Source of the DNA: Nocardioides agri
Lineage (GTDB): Bacteria > Actinomycetota > Actinomycetes > Propionibacteriales > Nocardioidaceae
NCBI RefSeq assembly: GCF_013778305.1
Contig: NZ_JACEIC010000002.1
Location: 1,823,669-1,887,668, forward strand
Length of the DNA: 64,000 nucleotides
Reading direction: 5' to 3'
Position numbers and translations under genes: made by a program
Notes under the pieces: model-generated
Database searches by the model: none
Told to the model about the DNA's origin: nothing
What the model saw: the letters and a program-made list of their open reading frames with translations, nothing else
In this document: positions 1 to 7,417 of the stretch, one piece after another
Position numbering within the stretch: the stretch's first letter is position 1
How the letters are laid out: every line of letters begins with the position of its first letter

Positions 1-2
1 GC

Positions 3-539
3 CGCCTCGACCTCGTCGTCAACAGCGCCGGCGTCTCGACGCTCGGCAACGTCGTCGACCTCGCCGCCGAGGAGTGGCGGCGCGTCGTCGACGTCTGCCT
101 GACCGGGGCGTTCCTGGTGATGAAGCACGCGGGGCAGCGGCTGACCGCGGGCGGCTCGATCATCTCGCTGTCGTCGCTCAACGCCCGGCAGCCGGGCGCC
201 GGCCTGGCGCCGTACTGCGCCGCGAAGGCGGGCCTGTCGATGCTGACCGAGGTGGCGGCCCTCGAGCTGGCGCCGAGGGGGATCCGGGTCAACGCGATCG
301 CGCCGGGCCTGGTCGTCACGCCACTGACCCAGCCGGCGATGGACATCCCCGGCATCGAGGACGACTACCTCGCCAACACGCCCCTCGGCCGCGCCGGCAC
401 CCCCGAGGAGATCGCCGAGGCCGCGGTCTACCTCGCGGACGCCGCGTGGGTGACCGGCGAGGTGCTCGACATCAACGGCGGGGCGCACCTGATGCGCTAC
501 CCGGACCTCAACAAGCACGTGCTGGCGGCGTTCGGCTGA
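3..539 (+). CDS. SDR family oxidoreductase (5' truncated)
   Basis: C-terminal part of a short-chain dehydrogenase/reductase; the reading frame is open from base 3, so the Rossmann start lies outside the window. The visible part has the structural NSAG motif (usual form NNAG) near the edge, the catalytic Ser in SIISLSSLN, the catalytic YCAAK (YxxxK) and the family ending INGGAHL before the stop. The residues after YCAAK, RGIRVNAIAPG, are typical of classical FabG-like SDRs. The substrate cannot be inferred. It is probably transcribed from outside the window, because a new promoter follows at 552-580. Confidence 0.9.
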   Translation, partial: RLDLVVNSAGVSTLGNVVDLAAEEWRRVVDVCLTGAFLVMKHAGQRLTAGGSIISLSSLNARQPGAGLAPYCAAKAGLSMLTEVAALELAPRGIRVNAIAPGLVVTPLTQPAMDIPGIEDDYLANTPLGRAGTPEEIAEAAVYLADAAWVTGEVLDINGGAHLMRYPDLNKHVLAAFG

Positions 540-551
540 CCGCTTCGTGGC

Positions 552-580
552 TTGTTCTCTACCTAGACCCTAGGTAGAGT
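552..580 (+). promoter_or_regulatory. padR promoter with 23-bp palindromic operator
   Basis: A perfect 10-bp inverted repeat, CTCTACCTAG-acc-CTAGGTAGAG (557-579), fills the gap between a plausible -35 (TTGTTC, 552-557) and -10 (TAGAGT, 575-580) spaced by 17 bp. The PadR gene starts at GTG 589, eight bases after the -10, so the mRNA is probably leaderless. The position fits autorepression by the PadR dimer. The match is read from the sequence; binding is inferred. Confidence 0.75.
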
Positions 581-588
581 ACGACGTT

Positions 589-906
589 GTGCGGATGACG
601 ATCCCGACCCAGCTGGTCCTGCAGGTGCTGCTGCAGGAGCCGGGCGAGGAGCGCTACGGCTACGAGGTCGGCGAGCTCGCCGGGCTCGCCAGCGGCACCG
701 TGCACCCGATCCTGGCGCGGCTCGAGGGCGCGGGCTGGGTGGCGTCCCGCTGGGAGGACGTCGAGGCGAGCGTGGCGGGGCGACCGCCCCGTCGCTACTA
801 CCGGCTCACCGCGGACGGCGTCGGCTCCGCCCACGACGCACTGGCCCGCGCGCGCCGCCCCCGGCGGACCGGGCTCGACCCCTGGACGGCACCGGGACCG
901 ACGTGA
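589..906 (+). CDS. PadR family transcriptional regulator
   Basis: 105-aa winged-helix repressor of the short PadR type. It has the characteristic opening helix (LVLQVLLQEPGEERYGYEV), then GTVHPILARLEGAGWV as helix 3 and turn into the wing, and RPPRRYYRLTADG as the wing strand. Like short PadR proteins it has almost no C-terminal dimerisation domain. The GTG start at 589 follows the -10 box directly and there is no Shine-Dalgarno, so a leaderless message is likely. It is followed after 7 nt by a small co-transcribed protein, its probable partner or target. The ligand is unknown. Confidence 0.9.
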   Translation: MRMTIPTQLVLQVLLQEPGEERYGYEVGELAGLASGTVHPILARLEGAGWVASRWEDVEASVAGRPPRRYYRLTADGVGSAHDALARARRPRRTGLDPWTAPGPT

Positions 907-913
907 GCACGAC

Positions 914-1288
914 ATGATCAGCACGGAGGGACGCCCGCAGTGGTGGTCGATGGCGATCACCCGGTCCGCCCTCCGCCTGATCCCGGCCGGCGACACGCGC
1001 GATCGCTGGCAGCAGGAGCTCGTCACCGAGCTCTACGGACTCAGCCGGACCGAGCAGGCCCGGCACACCTGGGGCGTGGTCACCCGCGCGCCCGCGCTCC
1101 GCGCGGCGGCCACCGCCCCCGACCGGATCGTCCCGGAGGCCGTGATGAGGAAGCCGCTGCGCTGCCGAGTGGGGTGGCACAAGTGGTCCCACCGCTACAC
1201 CGACGAGCACCTGCGCTACCTGGAGTGCACGCGCTGCCACAAGCAGGGTGACGCCTACGACTACCTGCCGCCGATGGGCTGGGGCTGA
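914..1288 (+). CDS. Hypothetical protein with C-terminal CxxC knuckle
   Basis: 124 aa, no signal peptide and no membrane segment. The first 80 residues form a basic helical segment (RLIPAGDTRDRWQQELVTEL) resembling the short prefix that precedes permease-type proteins in PadR-linked operons. The last 45 residues are rich in Trp, His and Tyr and contain CTRCHKQG, a single CxxC knuckle that could bind a metal together with the upstream Cys and His (RCRVGWHKW). It directly follows padR (7-nt gap), so it probably shares the same operator. Function unknown. Confidence 0.7.
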   Translation: MISTEGRPQWWSMAITRSALRLIPAGDTRDRWQQELVTELYGLSRTEQARHTWGVVTRAPALRAAATAPDRIVPEAVMRKPLRCRVGWHKWSHRYTDEHLRYLECTRCHKQGDAYDYLPPMGWG

Positions 1289-1315
1289 CCTCGGGGCTGA
1301 CCCTAGGCTCGGCGC

Positions 1316-1867
1316 ATGGCCCTCCTGCACCACGCGACCATCGTCCCGTCCAAGCGCGAGCTGATCGGCGCCTGGCTGCCCGGCCAGACGTGGGCGGCCG
1401 GGCTGCCGGAGCTGGCGCCGATCGGTGGCTACCGGTTCGACGACCCCGCCGGCGAGGTGGGCATGGAGGGCATCCTGCTGCGCAGCGAGGACGGCGCCGT
1501 CACGGTGCACGTGCCGCTGACCTACCGCGCCGCGCCGCTCGACGGCGCCGAGGCCCACCTGGTCGGCACGACCGAGCACTCGGTGCTCGGCACCCGGTGG
1601 GTGTACGACGCGCCCGCCGACCCGGTCTTCGAGGCCGCGCTGACCGAGGTGATCACCTCGGGCGGCACGGGCGCGGAGGAGTACTTCGAGGAGGACGGCG
1701 TACGCCGGACCCGCGAGCCCGCGGTCACGGTCGTCGGCAGCGGCGTCGCCGGCGGCGGCGGCGACGAGGTCTCGGTGGTCCGCGTGGTCGGCGAGCCCGT
1801 CGACTCCGAGGCCGTGCTCACCGGCACCTGGGCCGGCGGCTCCGGCGTGCTGGCCGCGCTCGGCTGA
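1316..1867 (+). CDS. Maltokinase N-terminal cap-like (CG0192-type) protein
   Basis: 183-aa soluble protein matching the small actinobacterial family related to the N-terminal cap of maltokinase. It opens with MALLHHATIVPSKRELI, and the strand GYRFDDPAGEVGMEGILL and the LTYRAAPLDGAEAHLVGTTEHSVLG block are typical of that family. No kinase catalytic residues are present; the family is a cap domain without the kinase. It has its own likely leaderless promoter: TAGGCT at 1304-1309, six bases before ATG 1316. Family assignment is from recognition, and the role is not established. Confidence 0.75.
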   Translation: MALLHHATIVPSKRELIGAWLPGQTWAAGLPELAPIGGYRFDDPAGEVGMEGILLRSEDGAVTVHVPLTYRAAPLDGAEAHLVGTTEHSVLGTRWVYDAPADPVFEAALTEVITSGGTGAEEYFEEDGVRRTREPAVTVVGSGVAGGGGDEVSVVRVVGEPVDSEAVLTGTWAGGSGVLAALG

Positions 1868-1881
1868 GACCGCGCGGCCGG

Positions 1882-2778
1882 TCAGGAGCGGCGGACGACC
1901 TTGATGACCTCGTGCCGCGGGACGGGGTTGTCGCGGACCGCCTTGCAGGTGAGTCGCGCGGCGGTGCGCTGGTCGCGGATCGTGCGGACGACGACGGCGT
2001 AGGTGCCGCCGGCGACCGAGAAGGACGCCGAGGTGAAGTCGCCGTCGAGGACCCGCTCGCGCAGGACGACGTCGTCGACGCGGGTCGCGCCGAGCTCGCG
2101 ACGCAGGTGGATCTCCGCGGCCTGCACCGGCATCGGCCACGACGAGCGGCCGCGCAGGTGGTCGAGGTCGAGCTCGCCGGCGAGGTGGGCGCCGGCGACC
2201 GCGAGCGAGGACGGGACGTCGAGGCGCCCGTAATAGAGCCCGTGCGGCAGCACGACCAGGTTGGCCGCGAACCGGTCGCCGCCGATGTGGGAGACCTCCC
2301 AGGTCTCCTCCGGGTGCGCGCGGTCGAGCGCCTGCGCGACCGGGCGGCCGCGCTCGGCACAGCAGGCGTCGTGACGGCCGTTGGTGCAGACGCAGAACAG
2401 CGAGCCGTCGTAGGCCGCCAGCCCGCTGCTGCCCCCCTCCCGGAGCGCGGCGAGGTCGAGGTCGAGCACCTCGCGCGGGTCGGCGAGCGTGCCGGACTCC
2501 AGGCGCGGGGCGACCGGGTCGGCGTACGCCGCGAAGACCCGCAGGCCCGGGCCGTCGGGCTTGGAGCTGAAGCGACGGATCAGCAGGACCTTGGCGCGGT
2601 GGGTCCGCGCCCGCTCCGTGAGTGCGCCGCCCAGACCCTCGGGCAGCCGTGCGTCGAGCAGCGCCTCGCTGCCCCACGGCCCGACGTGCTCGAGCAGCAG
2701 CCAGGTGCGGACATGGGTCGCGGTGCCGGCGACGTCCTCGTCACGGAGCACGCTCTCCGCCGCGCAACGGAAGGTCAC
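1882..2778 (-). CDS. Apd1/sucrase-ferredoxin-like thioredoxin-fold ferredoxin
   Basis: 298-aa protein of the sucrase/ferredoxin-like family, a thioredoxin-fold [2Fe-2S] carrier related to yeast Apd1. The cluster region is LFCVCTNGRHDACCAERG (Cys 129, 131, 139, 140) followed by HIGGDRFAAN (His 164). In Apd1 the equivalent motif is HxGGH with two histidine ligands (from memory); here the second His position is Asp 168, as I expect in bacterial homologues. The GTG start at 2778 overlaps the stop of the JmjC gene (GTGA), so the two are translationally coupled. I infer that it passes electrons to the oxygenase or keeps its iron reduced. A longer upstream in-frame extension lacks family similarity and was not used. 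Confidence 0.85.
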   Translation of the reverse strand: MTFRCAAESVLRDEDVAGTATHVRTWLLLEHVGPWGSEALLDARLPEGLGGALTERARTHRAKVLLIRRFSSKPDGPGLRVFAAYADPVAPRLESGTLADPREVLDLDLAALREGGSSGLAAYDGSLFCVCTNGRHDACCAERGRPVAQALDRAHPEETWEVSHIGGDRFAANLVVLPHGLYYGRLDVPSSLAVAGAHLAGELDLDHLRGRSSWPMPVQAAEIHLRRELGATRVDDVVLRERVLDGDFTSASFSVAGGTYAVVVRTIRDQRTAARLTCKAVRDNPVPRHEVIKVVRRS

Positions 2779-3884
2779 GCGATCTCCAGCAGCCCTTCGC
2801 GGACCAGCCTCCGGCAGAGGACGAGGTTGCTCTGGGGGTCGAGCGGGAGGTCGCCAGGGGTGAGCTCCTCGCGCGCCCGCACCTCGTCGAGCGCCGGTCG
2901 GATCCAGGCCGGGACGGTCATCGTGCGGTCGCCGAGCAGCACCTCGAGCTGCTCGCCGCGGTCGAGCAGCACGCACGGGTGCCCGGGGCGTCGGCGCAGC
3001 CGCGTCGACTCCTCGACCGGGCCGAGCACGTCGTGCAGGCCGCCCGCCAGCCGCGGCGGCCGGCTGGTGAGGAACCGGCGGACCTCGGACTCGACCGCGG
3101 CCGTCGCATCCACCCGGCCGACGGCGTCCGCGACGTCGCGCAGCCGGTCGGCGAGCGTGTCCGCGAGCAGCGCGGGGTCGTCGAGGTAGCCGGCCGGCAG
3201 GTGGTCGTCGGGCACCGCCGCGACCACGTCGGCGAGGGCGCGCTCGAGCAGGCCGCGCCAGGTGAGCTGGTTGATGCCGATCGTGACGTGCAGCGAGACC
3301 GTCTCCTGCGCGCGGGCGGCGTGCGGGGTGCCGGTGGGGAGGTACATCGAGAGGCCGGGCTCGAGGAGCACGTCCTCGGGGCCGTCCTGGCCGTGCACCT
3401 CCCAGAGCTTCGAGCCGGCGGTCTGGAACACGAACACGTCGTGGCTGTCGGAGTGCACGGCGAACCCCTGCGACCCCGGCGGGGTGAGGTAGGCGTTGGC
3501 CTGGCAGGGGTGGCCGAGCTCGAGCTCGAGCTCGGCGATCAGTCGGGTCAGCGGCGGCCAGTAGCGGTGCAGTCCCTGGAAGACGACGGTCGCGCCGTCG
3601 CCGAAGAGCGCGAGCGCCTTGGCGGCGTCGACCAGGCCGGTGAGCGGCTTGCCGGCGAGCGTCGCGCTGCGGGTGTAGGCCGACTCCGGGAGCACGCTGC
3701 CGTCCTTGGCCATCCGGACCGACGGCGTGCGGATCGCCGCCGAGGTCAGCAGGTGGTCGGCGTCGTCGAGCGACAGCAGGCCGACGAGGTCGGCGGGGTC
3801 GGTGCGGTGCAGGTGGACGCGGGACGCCCAGACCTTCGTCAGGAAGGTCTGGGCGTCACCGCTGAGCAGGTCGAGTGCGTTCAC
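2775..3884 (-). CDS. JmjC / cupin-4 family Fe(II) 2-oxoglutarate oxygenase
   Basis: 369 aa. The central double-stranded beta-helix carries the iron triad: HSDSHDVFVFQ gives the HxD pair (His 144, Asp 146), and GTPHAA gives the distal His (about 188). The segment AYLTPPGSQGF before it and GSKLWEV after it are characteristic of the RoxA/NO66 branch, which hydroxylates side chains of proteins. A C-terminal helical and winged part ends LVLCRRLVREGLLEIA, as in ribosomal oxygenases. Known relatives hydroxylate Arg or His in ribosomal proteins. Here the gene abuts a 65-residue Asp-rich peptide gene upstream, which suggests a dedicated peptide substrate. GTG start at 3884, right after the peptide stop. 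Confidence 0.85.
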   Translation of the reverse strand: MNALDLLSGDAQTFLTKVWASRVHLHRTDPADLVGLLSLDDADHLLTSAAIRTPSVRMAKDGSVLPESAYTRSATLAGKPLTGLVDAAKALALFGDGATVVFQGLHRYWPPLTRLIAELELELGHPCQANAYLTPPGSQGFAVHSDSHDVFVFQTAGSKLWEVHGQDGPEDVLLEPGLSMYLPTGTPHAARAQETVSLHVTIGINQLTWRGLLERALADVVAAVPDDHLPAGYLDDPALLADTLADRLRDVADAVGRVDATAAVESEVRRFLTSRPPRLAGGLHDVLGPVEESTRLRRRPGHPCVLLDRGEQLEVLLGDRTMTVPAWIRPALDEVRAREELTPGDLPLDPQSNLVLCRRLVREGLLEIA

Positions 3885-4082
3885 TCAGCCGTCGGTGCCG
3901 TCCGTGCCGTCGCTGTCGGAGCCGTCGCCGTCGGTGGCGTCTCCGTCGGTGCCGTCGCTGTCGTGGGAGTCGCCGTCGGTGCCGTCACCGTCGGTGCCGT
4001 CGGCGTCGCCACCACCGGTCAGCGGGTCGCCCTGGGGGCTGGTGGTCATCTCGTCATCGCTCAGGGGCTCTTCCGGGGTCAT
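3885..4082 (-). CDS. 65-aa Asp/Gly-repeat peptide, possible oxygenase substrate
   Basis: Short very acidic peptide with two parts. Residues 1-25 look like a leader: MTPEEPLSDDEMTTSPQGDP, then LTGGG. Residues 26-65 are a repetitive core of DGTDGD, DSDGTDG and DATDGDG units built almost only from D, G, T and S, with one His. There is no signal peptide and no Cys or Lys in the core. The strong AGGAGG ribosome site just upstream and a plausible promoter support expression. The stop codon is followed immediately by the JmjC start. The Asp repeats resemble calcium-binding thrombospondin type 3 units, so metal binding is an alternative. I know of no characterised homologue; a precursor-peptide role is an inference. 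Confidence 0.75.
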   Translation of the reverse strand: MTPEEPLSDDEMTTSPQGDPLTGGGDADGTDGDGTDGDSHDSDGTDGDATDGDGSDSDGTDGTDG

Positions 4083-4111
4083 GCGTCCTCCTGGGATCGT
4101 CGGGTCTCGCC

Positions 4112-4140
4112 AGTCTGCTGTGCCGCGGACCGGCGGACAA
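4112..4140 (-). promoter_or_regulatory. Putative promoter of the peptide-oxygenase-ferredoxin operon
   Basis: Read on the minus strand, TTGTCC (4135-4140) and CAGACT-like hexamer (AGTCTG on plus, 4112-4117) are separated by exactly 17 bp, about 30 bp upstream of the peptide ATG. It lies in the 76-bp gap behind the LuxR/AAA gene, so the operon can be expressed separately from that gene. Confidence 0.45.
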
Positions 4141-4158
4141 GGAGTACCCGATCGGCCG

Positions 4159-7155
4159 CTACACCAGTCCCCGGCGCCGTGCGATCGCGGCGGCCTCGGT
4201 GCGCCCGGACGCGTCGAGCTTGGCGAGGATGTTGGAGACGTGCACCGAGACCGTCTTGGCGCTGATGAAGAGCTGCTTGGCGATCTCGCCGTTGGAGCGG
4301 CCCTCGGCGACCAGCGCCAGGATCTCGGTCTCCCGCGGCGTCAGCGTGTCCGGCGCCGACTCGCTCCGCACCGGCGCGCTGCCCAGCGACTTCAGGTCGT
4401 CGAGCAGGTGGACGGCGCCGAGCCGGTGCGCGGCGTCGCGGGCCGGGTCGCCGAGCTCGCGCGCGCCCGCCTGGTCGCCGGCGGCGCGCAGGATCCCGGC
4501 GAGCGCGGTGCGCACCCGGGCGAGCTCGTGCACGTGGCCGAAGTCCTCGTAGAGCGCGATCGCGTCCCGCCACGCCGCGACGAGCGCGTCCTGGGGCGGG
4601 GCGTCGATCCCCACCAGCCACCGGAACCGCAGCGTCTCGGCGTCCAGCCGCTTCATCCAGGCGCGGCCCTCCGGACCCCAGTGGCCGGACGGGTCGGAGT
4701 AGCGGTCCAGCACCATGTGGCCGTCGGCGAGGATGCGGTCGACGCGTTCGGCGTACGCCGCCCGCTCGGCCGCGGACAGCTGCGGCACCGCTCGGCTGAT
4801 CGCGCCGATCGTCAGCGCGCCGAGCCGGATCCGCGCGCTGAACCACTCGTGCCAGATCCGCGAGAGCACGGCGACGACCTCGTCGTAGGCCTCGACGGCG
4901 CTCGCCGCGTCGCCGCGGTAGCCGGCGGCGTCGATCTCGACGGCGGCGGAGTTGATCGCGACCCCGCCCTCGCGCGCCCAGAACTTCCGCAGCGCCCGTG
5001 CGTCGTCGCCGACCTCCTCGCCGCGGGCCAGGCGGATCTGGAGCCGCAGCGACTCGATCAACGCCCGCGGGATCGGCGGCGGGGAGTACTGCGCGACGTC
5101 GGCGAGGTCGAGTGCGTCGTCCCAGCGGCCGAGCACGTCGAAGACCCAGGCCAGCTGCCAGCGGGCCTCGAACGCGTACGGCGCGAACGGCATGCCCGCG
5201 TCGACCCCGCGGTCGATCGCGCTCCGGAACCACTCGATGGTCTCGTCGAACTCCGCCCAGTCCTCGTAGGAGCGGCCGAGCAGGTAGCGGGCACGCAGCT
5301 CCGAGGAGAGCGCGCCCGACTCCTCCGCCCGGGCGACGGCGTCGCGGAGCGCCGCCCGCAGGCCCTCCTTCGGCCCCGCCTTCTTCAGGCCCGAGAGCGT
5401 CGTGATCGCGTCGGAGGCGAGCTCGCTGAGGTCGAGCCGCTCGGCGAGCGTCAACGCGTCCATGCCGACGATCTGCGCCTCGTCGTAGCGGCCGTAGCCG
5501 GCGAGCACCCGGGCGTGGGTCGCCAGGATGCGCGCCCGCAGCGCGCTGTCGCCCTCGGGTGTCAGCGCCACGGCGTCCTCGGAGACCGGGATCGGCTCGT
5601 GGCCGCTGTCGGTCATCATCATCACGTGCGCCTGGGTGGAGAGCATCCGCGCCCGCCAGGCGGTCGGGGCGTCGACCGGCAGCCGCTCGAGCTGCTCGGA
5701 CACCACCTTCACCGCTCGTTCCGGGTCGCCGCTGGCCGAGAGCGCCTCGGCGGCGGCGACGACGATCTTGGAGAGGTCGACGTCGTCGCCGGAGGACCGG
5801 CGCGGGTCGGCGAGCAGCTGCAGCGCCTGCTGGTAGTGGTACGCCGCCTCGTCGGGGCCGCCCACCTGGCTGGCCTCGTGGCCGGCCTGGATGCTGGCGC
5901 CGAGCGCGGTGTCGAGGTCGTGGGCGAGCCGGGCGTGCCGGGCCAGCTCCGCCGCGGTGCCGGTGGCCGCGCCGCTCCGCAGCGCTGCGACGTACTTGCC
6001 GTGCAGGCGGACCCGCTCGCCGGGCAGCAGGTCGTCGTAGACCGCTTCGCCGAGCAGCGCGTGCCGGAAGGAGTAGCGGCCGTCGCTGGCGACGAGGATG
6101 TTCATCTCGACCGCCTTGCGCAGGCCCTCGTCGAGCGCGCCGTCGTCGAGGTCGGCCACGGCGGCGAGCATGTCGTGGGCGACCCGCCGGCCCGCGACGC
6201 TGGCGGCGCGGACCACGTCGCGCGCGGTGTCGTCGAGCCGGTCGAGCCGGACCAGCAGCACGTCGGCGAGGTCGTCGGGCACCCACCGGCCGGGGCCGGC
6301 GGCGGCGCTGGTGAGCTCCTCCACGAAGAACGCGTTGCCCTCGGCGCGGCCGACGATGTCGGCGAGCTCCTTCTCGGACAGGCCGCCGGGAACGAGCTCG
6401 GCGATAAGGGCGCGGACCGCCTCGTCGGGCAACGGCGAGAGCGCCACCCGGTGCACGCCCCGGAGCCGGGTCCACTCCGCGACCTGGCGGCGGAGGGGGT
6501 GCCGCCGGTGCAGGTCGTCGGAGCGGTAGGACACGACGAGCGAGACCGGCCCGGAGAACGGCCGGGAGAAGAGGAAGCTGAGCATGTCGCGGGTCGACTG
6601 GTCGGCCCAGTGGGAGTCCTCGATGACGAGCAGCAGCGGCGCCTTCGCGGCCGCGGCCTCGATGAGCGCGTGCACGGCCTCGAAGAGGTCGGCACGGTCG
6701 AGGGCCCCGCTGTCCTCGCGATCGCGGCCCATCATCCGGCGTCCCGGCTGGAGCCGGGCCAGGGCGGGGTGCTGGCCGGCGACCTCGTCGACGGTCGCGG
6801 GCAGGTCGGCGGCCAACCGGCCGAGGACCTCGGAGAAGGGGAGGTAGGGCAGGGCGCTGTCGCCGAAGTCCAGGCAGTGCCCGGCGACGACCTGCCAGCC
6901 CTCGGTGAAGGCGAGGTCGCGCAGCTCGGTCAGCAGCCGGGTCTTGCCGACACCGGCATCGCCGGACAGCAGGACGGTGGTCGCCTCGCCGGCCTGCGTA
7001 CCGCCGGCGTCGACTGAGGACGACCGGACGCCGAGCAGCGAAGCGACCTCCGCCAGCTCGGCGTCTCGACCGACCAGGGTCCGGCTGGAGTTGTTGGCCA
7101 CGCCGGACAGTGTCTCGTGTTCGATTGTCTGCTGCGCATCCATTTCGCGCGCCAC
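4159..7155 (-). CDS. Large LuxR-type regulator with AAA/NACHT-like ATPase (LAL)
   Basis: 998-aa cytoplasmic regulator. An N-terminal AAA ATPase has Walker A GDAGVGKT (residues 65-72) and Walker B LLLVIED with SHWAD (174-185). A long TPR-like helical middle (about 340-900) follows. The C-terminal LuxR helix-turn-helix is complete: LTPRETEILALVAEGRS, then IAKQLFISAKTVSVHV. This is the LAL/MalT architecture, in which ATP and an inducer switch the protein to its active form. The start at 7155 has in-frame alternatives (such as the Met five codons on). It lies 13 nt downstream of a small gene and probably shares its promoter. The target genes are not apparent; neighbours on both sides are candidates. 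Confidence 0.92.
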   Translation of the reverse strand: MAREMDAQQTIEHETLSGVANNSSRTLVGRDAELAEVASLLGVRSSSVDAGGTQAGEATTVLLSGDAGVGKTRLLTELRDLAFTEGWQVVAGHCLDFGDSALPYLPFSEVLGRLAADLPATVDEVAGQHPALARLQPGRRMMGRDREDSGALDRADLFEAVHALIEAAAAKAPLLLVIEDSHWADQSTRDMLSFLFSRPFSGPVSLVVSYRSDDLHRRHPLRRQVAEWTRLRGVHRVALSPLPDEAVRALIAELVPGGLSEKELADIVGRAEGNAFFVEELTSAAAGPGRWVPDDLADVLLVRLDRLDDTARDVVRAASVAGRRVAHDMLAAVADLDDGALDEGLRKAVEMNILVASDGRYSFRHALLGEAVYDDLLPGERVRLHGKYVAALRSGAATGTAAELARHARLAHDLDTALGASIQAGHEASQVGGPDEAAYHYQQALQLLADPRRSSGDDVDLSKIVVAAAEALSASGDPERAVKVVSEQLERLPVDAPTAWRARMLSTQAHVMMMTDSGHEPIPVSEDAVALTPEGDSALRARILATHARVLAGYGRYDEAQIVGMDALTLAERLDLSELASDAITTLSGLKKAGPKEGLRAALRDAVARAEESGALSSELRARYLLGRSYEDWAEFDETIEWFRSAIDRGVDAGMPFAPYAFEARWQLAWVFDVLGRWDDALDLADVAQYSPPPIPRALIESLRLQIRLARGEEVGDDARALRKFWAREGGVAINSAAVEIDAAGYRGDAASAVEAYDEVVAVLSRIWHEWFSARIRLGALTIGAISRAVPQLSAAERAAYAERVDRILADGHMVLDRYSDPSGHWGPEGRAWMKRLDAETLRFRWLVGIDAPPQDALVAAWRDAIALYEDFGHVHELARVRTALAGILRAAGDQAGARELGDPARDAAHRLGAVHLLDDLKSLGSAPVRSESAPDTLTPRETEILALVAEGRSNGEIAKQLFISAKTVSVHVSNILAKLDASGRTEAAAIARRRGLV

Positions 7156-7168
7156 GTCCTGCGCGCGC

Positions 7169-7318
7169 TCAGCGGGTCGGCCAGCCGCCGTCTCCCGCGT
7201 CTCCTCGACGCCCCAGCGACCGGCGGCGGCGCCGGCCTCCGATGTCGCCGCGGATCCGCTCGATGCGGTAGTCGAGCTCGCTCTTCAGCAGGTCTCGGTT
7301 GAGGCTGTTCTCGTACAT
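7169..7318 (-). CDS. Small basic protein upstream of LuxR/AAA regulator
   Basis: 49 aa: MYENSLNRDLLKSELDYRIE, then RIRGDIGG, an Arg-rich stretch and a hydrophilic end in PTR. The N-terminal half should be an amphipathic helix. ATG 7318 is chosen over an upstream start because GAGGAG lies seven bases before it. The gene ends 13 nt before the LuxR/AAA gene, so they form an operon. I recognise no family. It could be a small regulator or interaction partner of the ATPase regulator. Confidence 0.6.
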   Translation of the reverse strand: MYENSLNRDLLKSELDYRIERIRGDIGGRRRRRSLGRRGDAGDGGWPTR

Positions 7319-7363
7319 GGTGGGCTCCTCAGCTCCTCGCTCTCCTGATGACGAGGTTCCTCT

Positions 7364-7406
7364 TCTGAGGTAGGCCGGCACATCGGGCAGGTGCCTTATC
7401 TGAGGT
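7364..7406. promoter_or_regulatory. Direct repeat upstream of small gene/LuxR operon
   Basis: TCTGAGGT occurs at 7364-7371 and again at 7399-7406, 35 bp apart. On the minus strand they read CACCTCAGATAAGG and TACCTCAGAAGAGG, so 11 of 14 bases agree. They lie 46-88 bp upstream of the small gene start, where regulator sites for this minus-strand operon would be expected. Autoregulation by the LuxR protein is a guess. Confidence 0.4.
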
Positions 7407-7417
7407 GGCCGGGCGTC

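Noticed and set aside
3706..7017. 1103-residue open frame on plus, opposite the LuxR/AAA gene
   Set aside because: Long antisense frames arise by codon bias in GC-rich genes. The translation is Arg/Gly/Val-rich without domains, while the minus strand encodes a clear LAL regulator.
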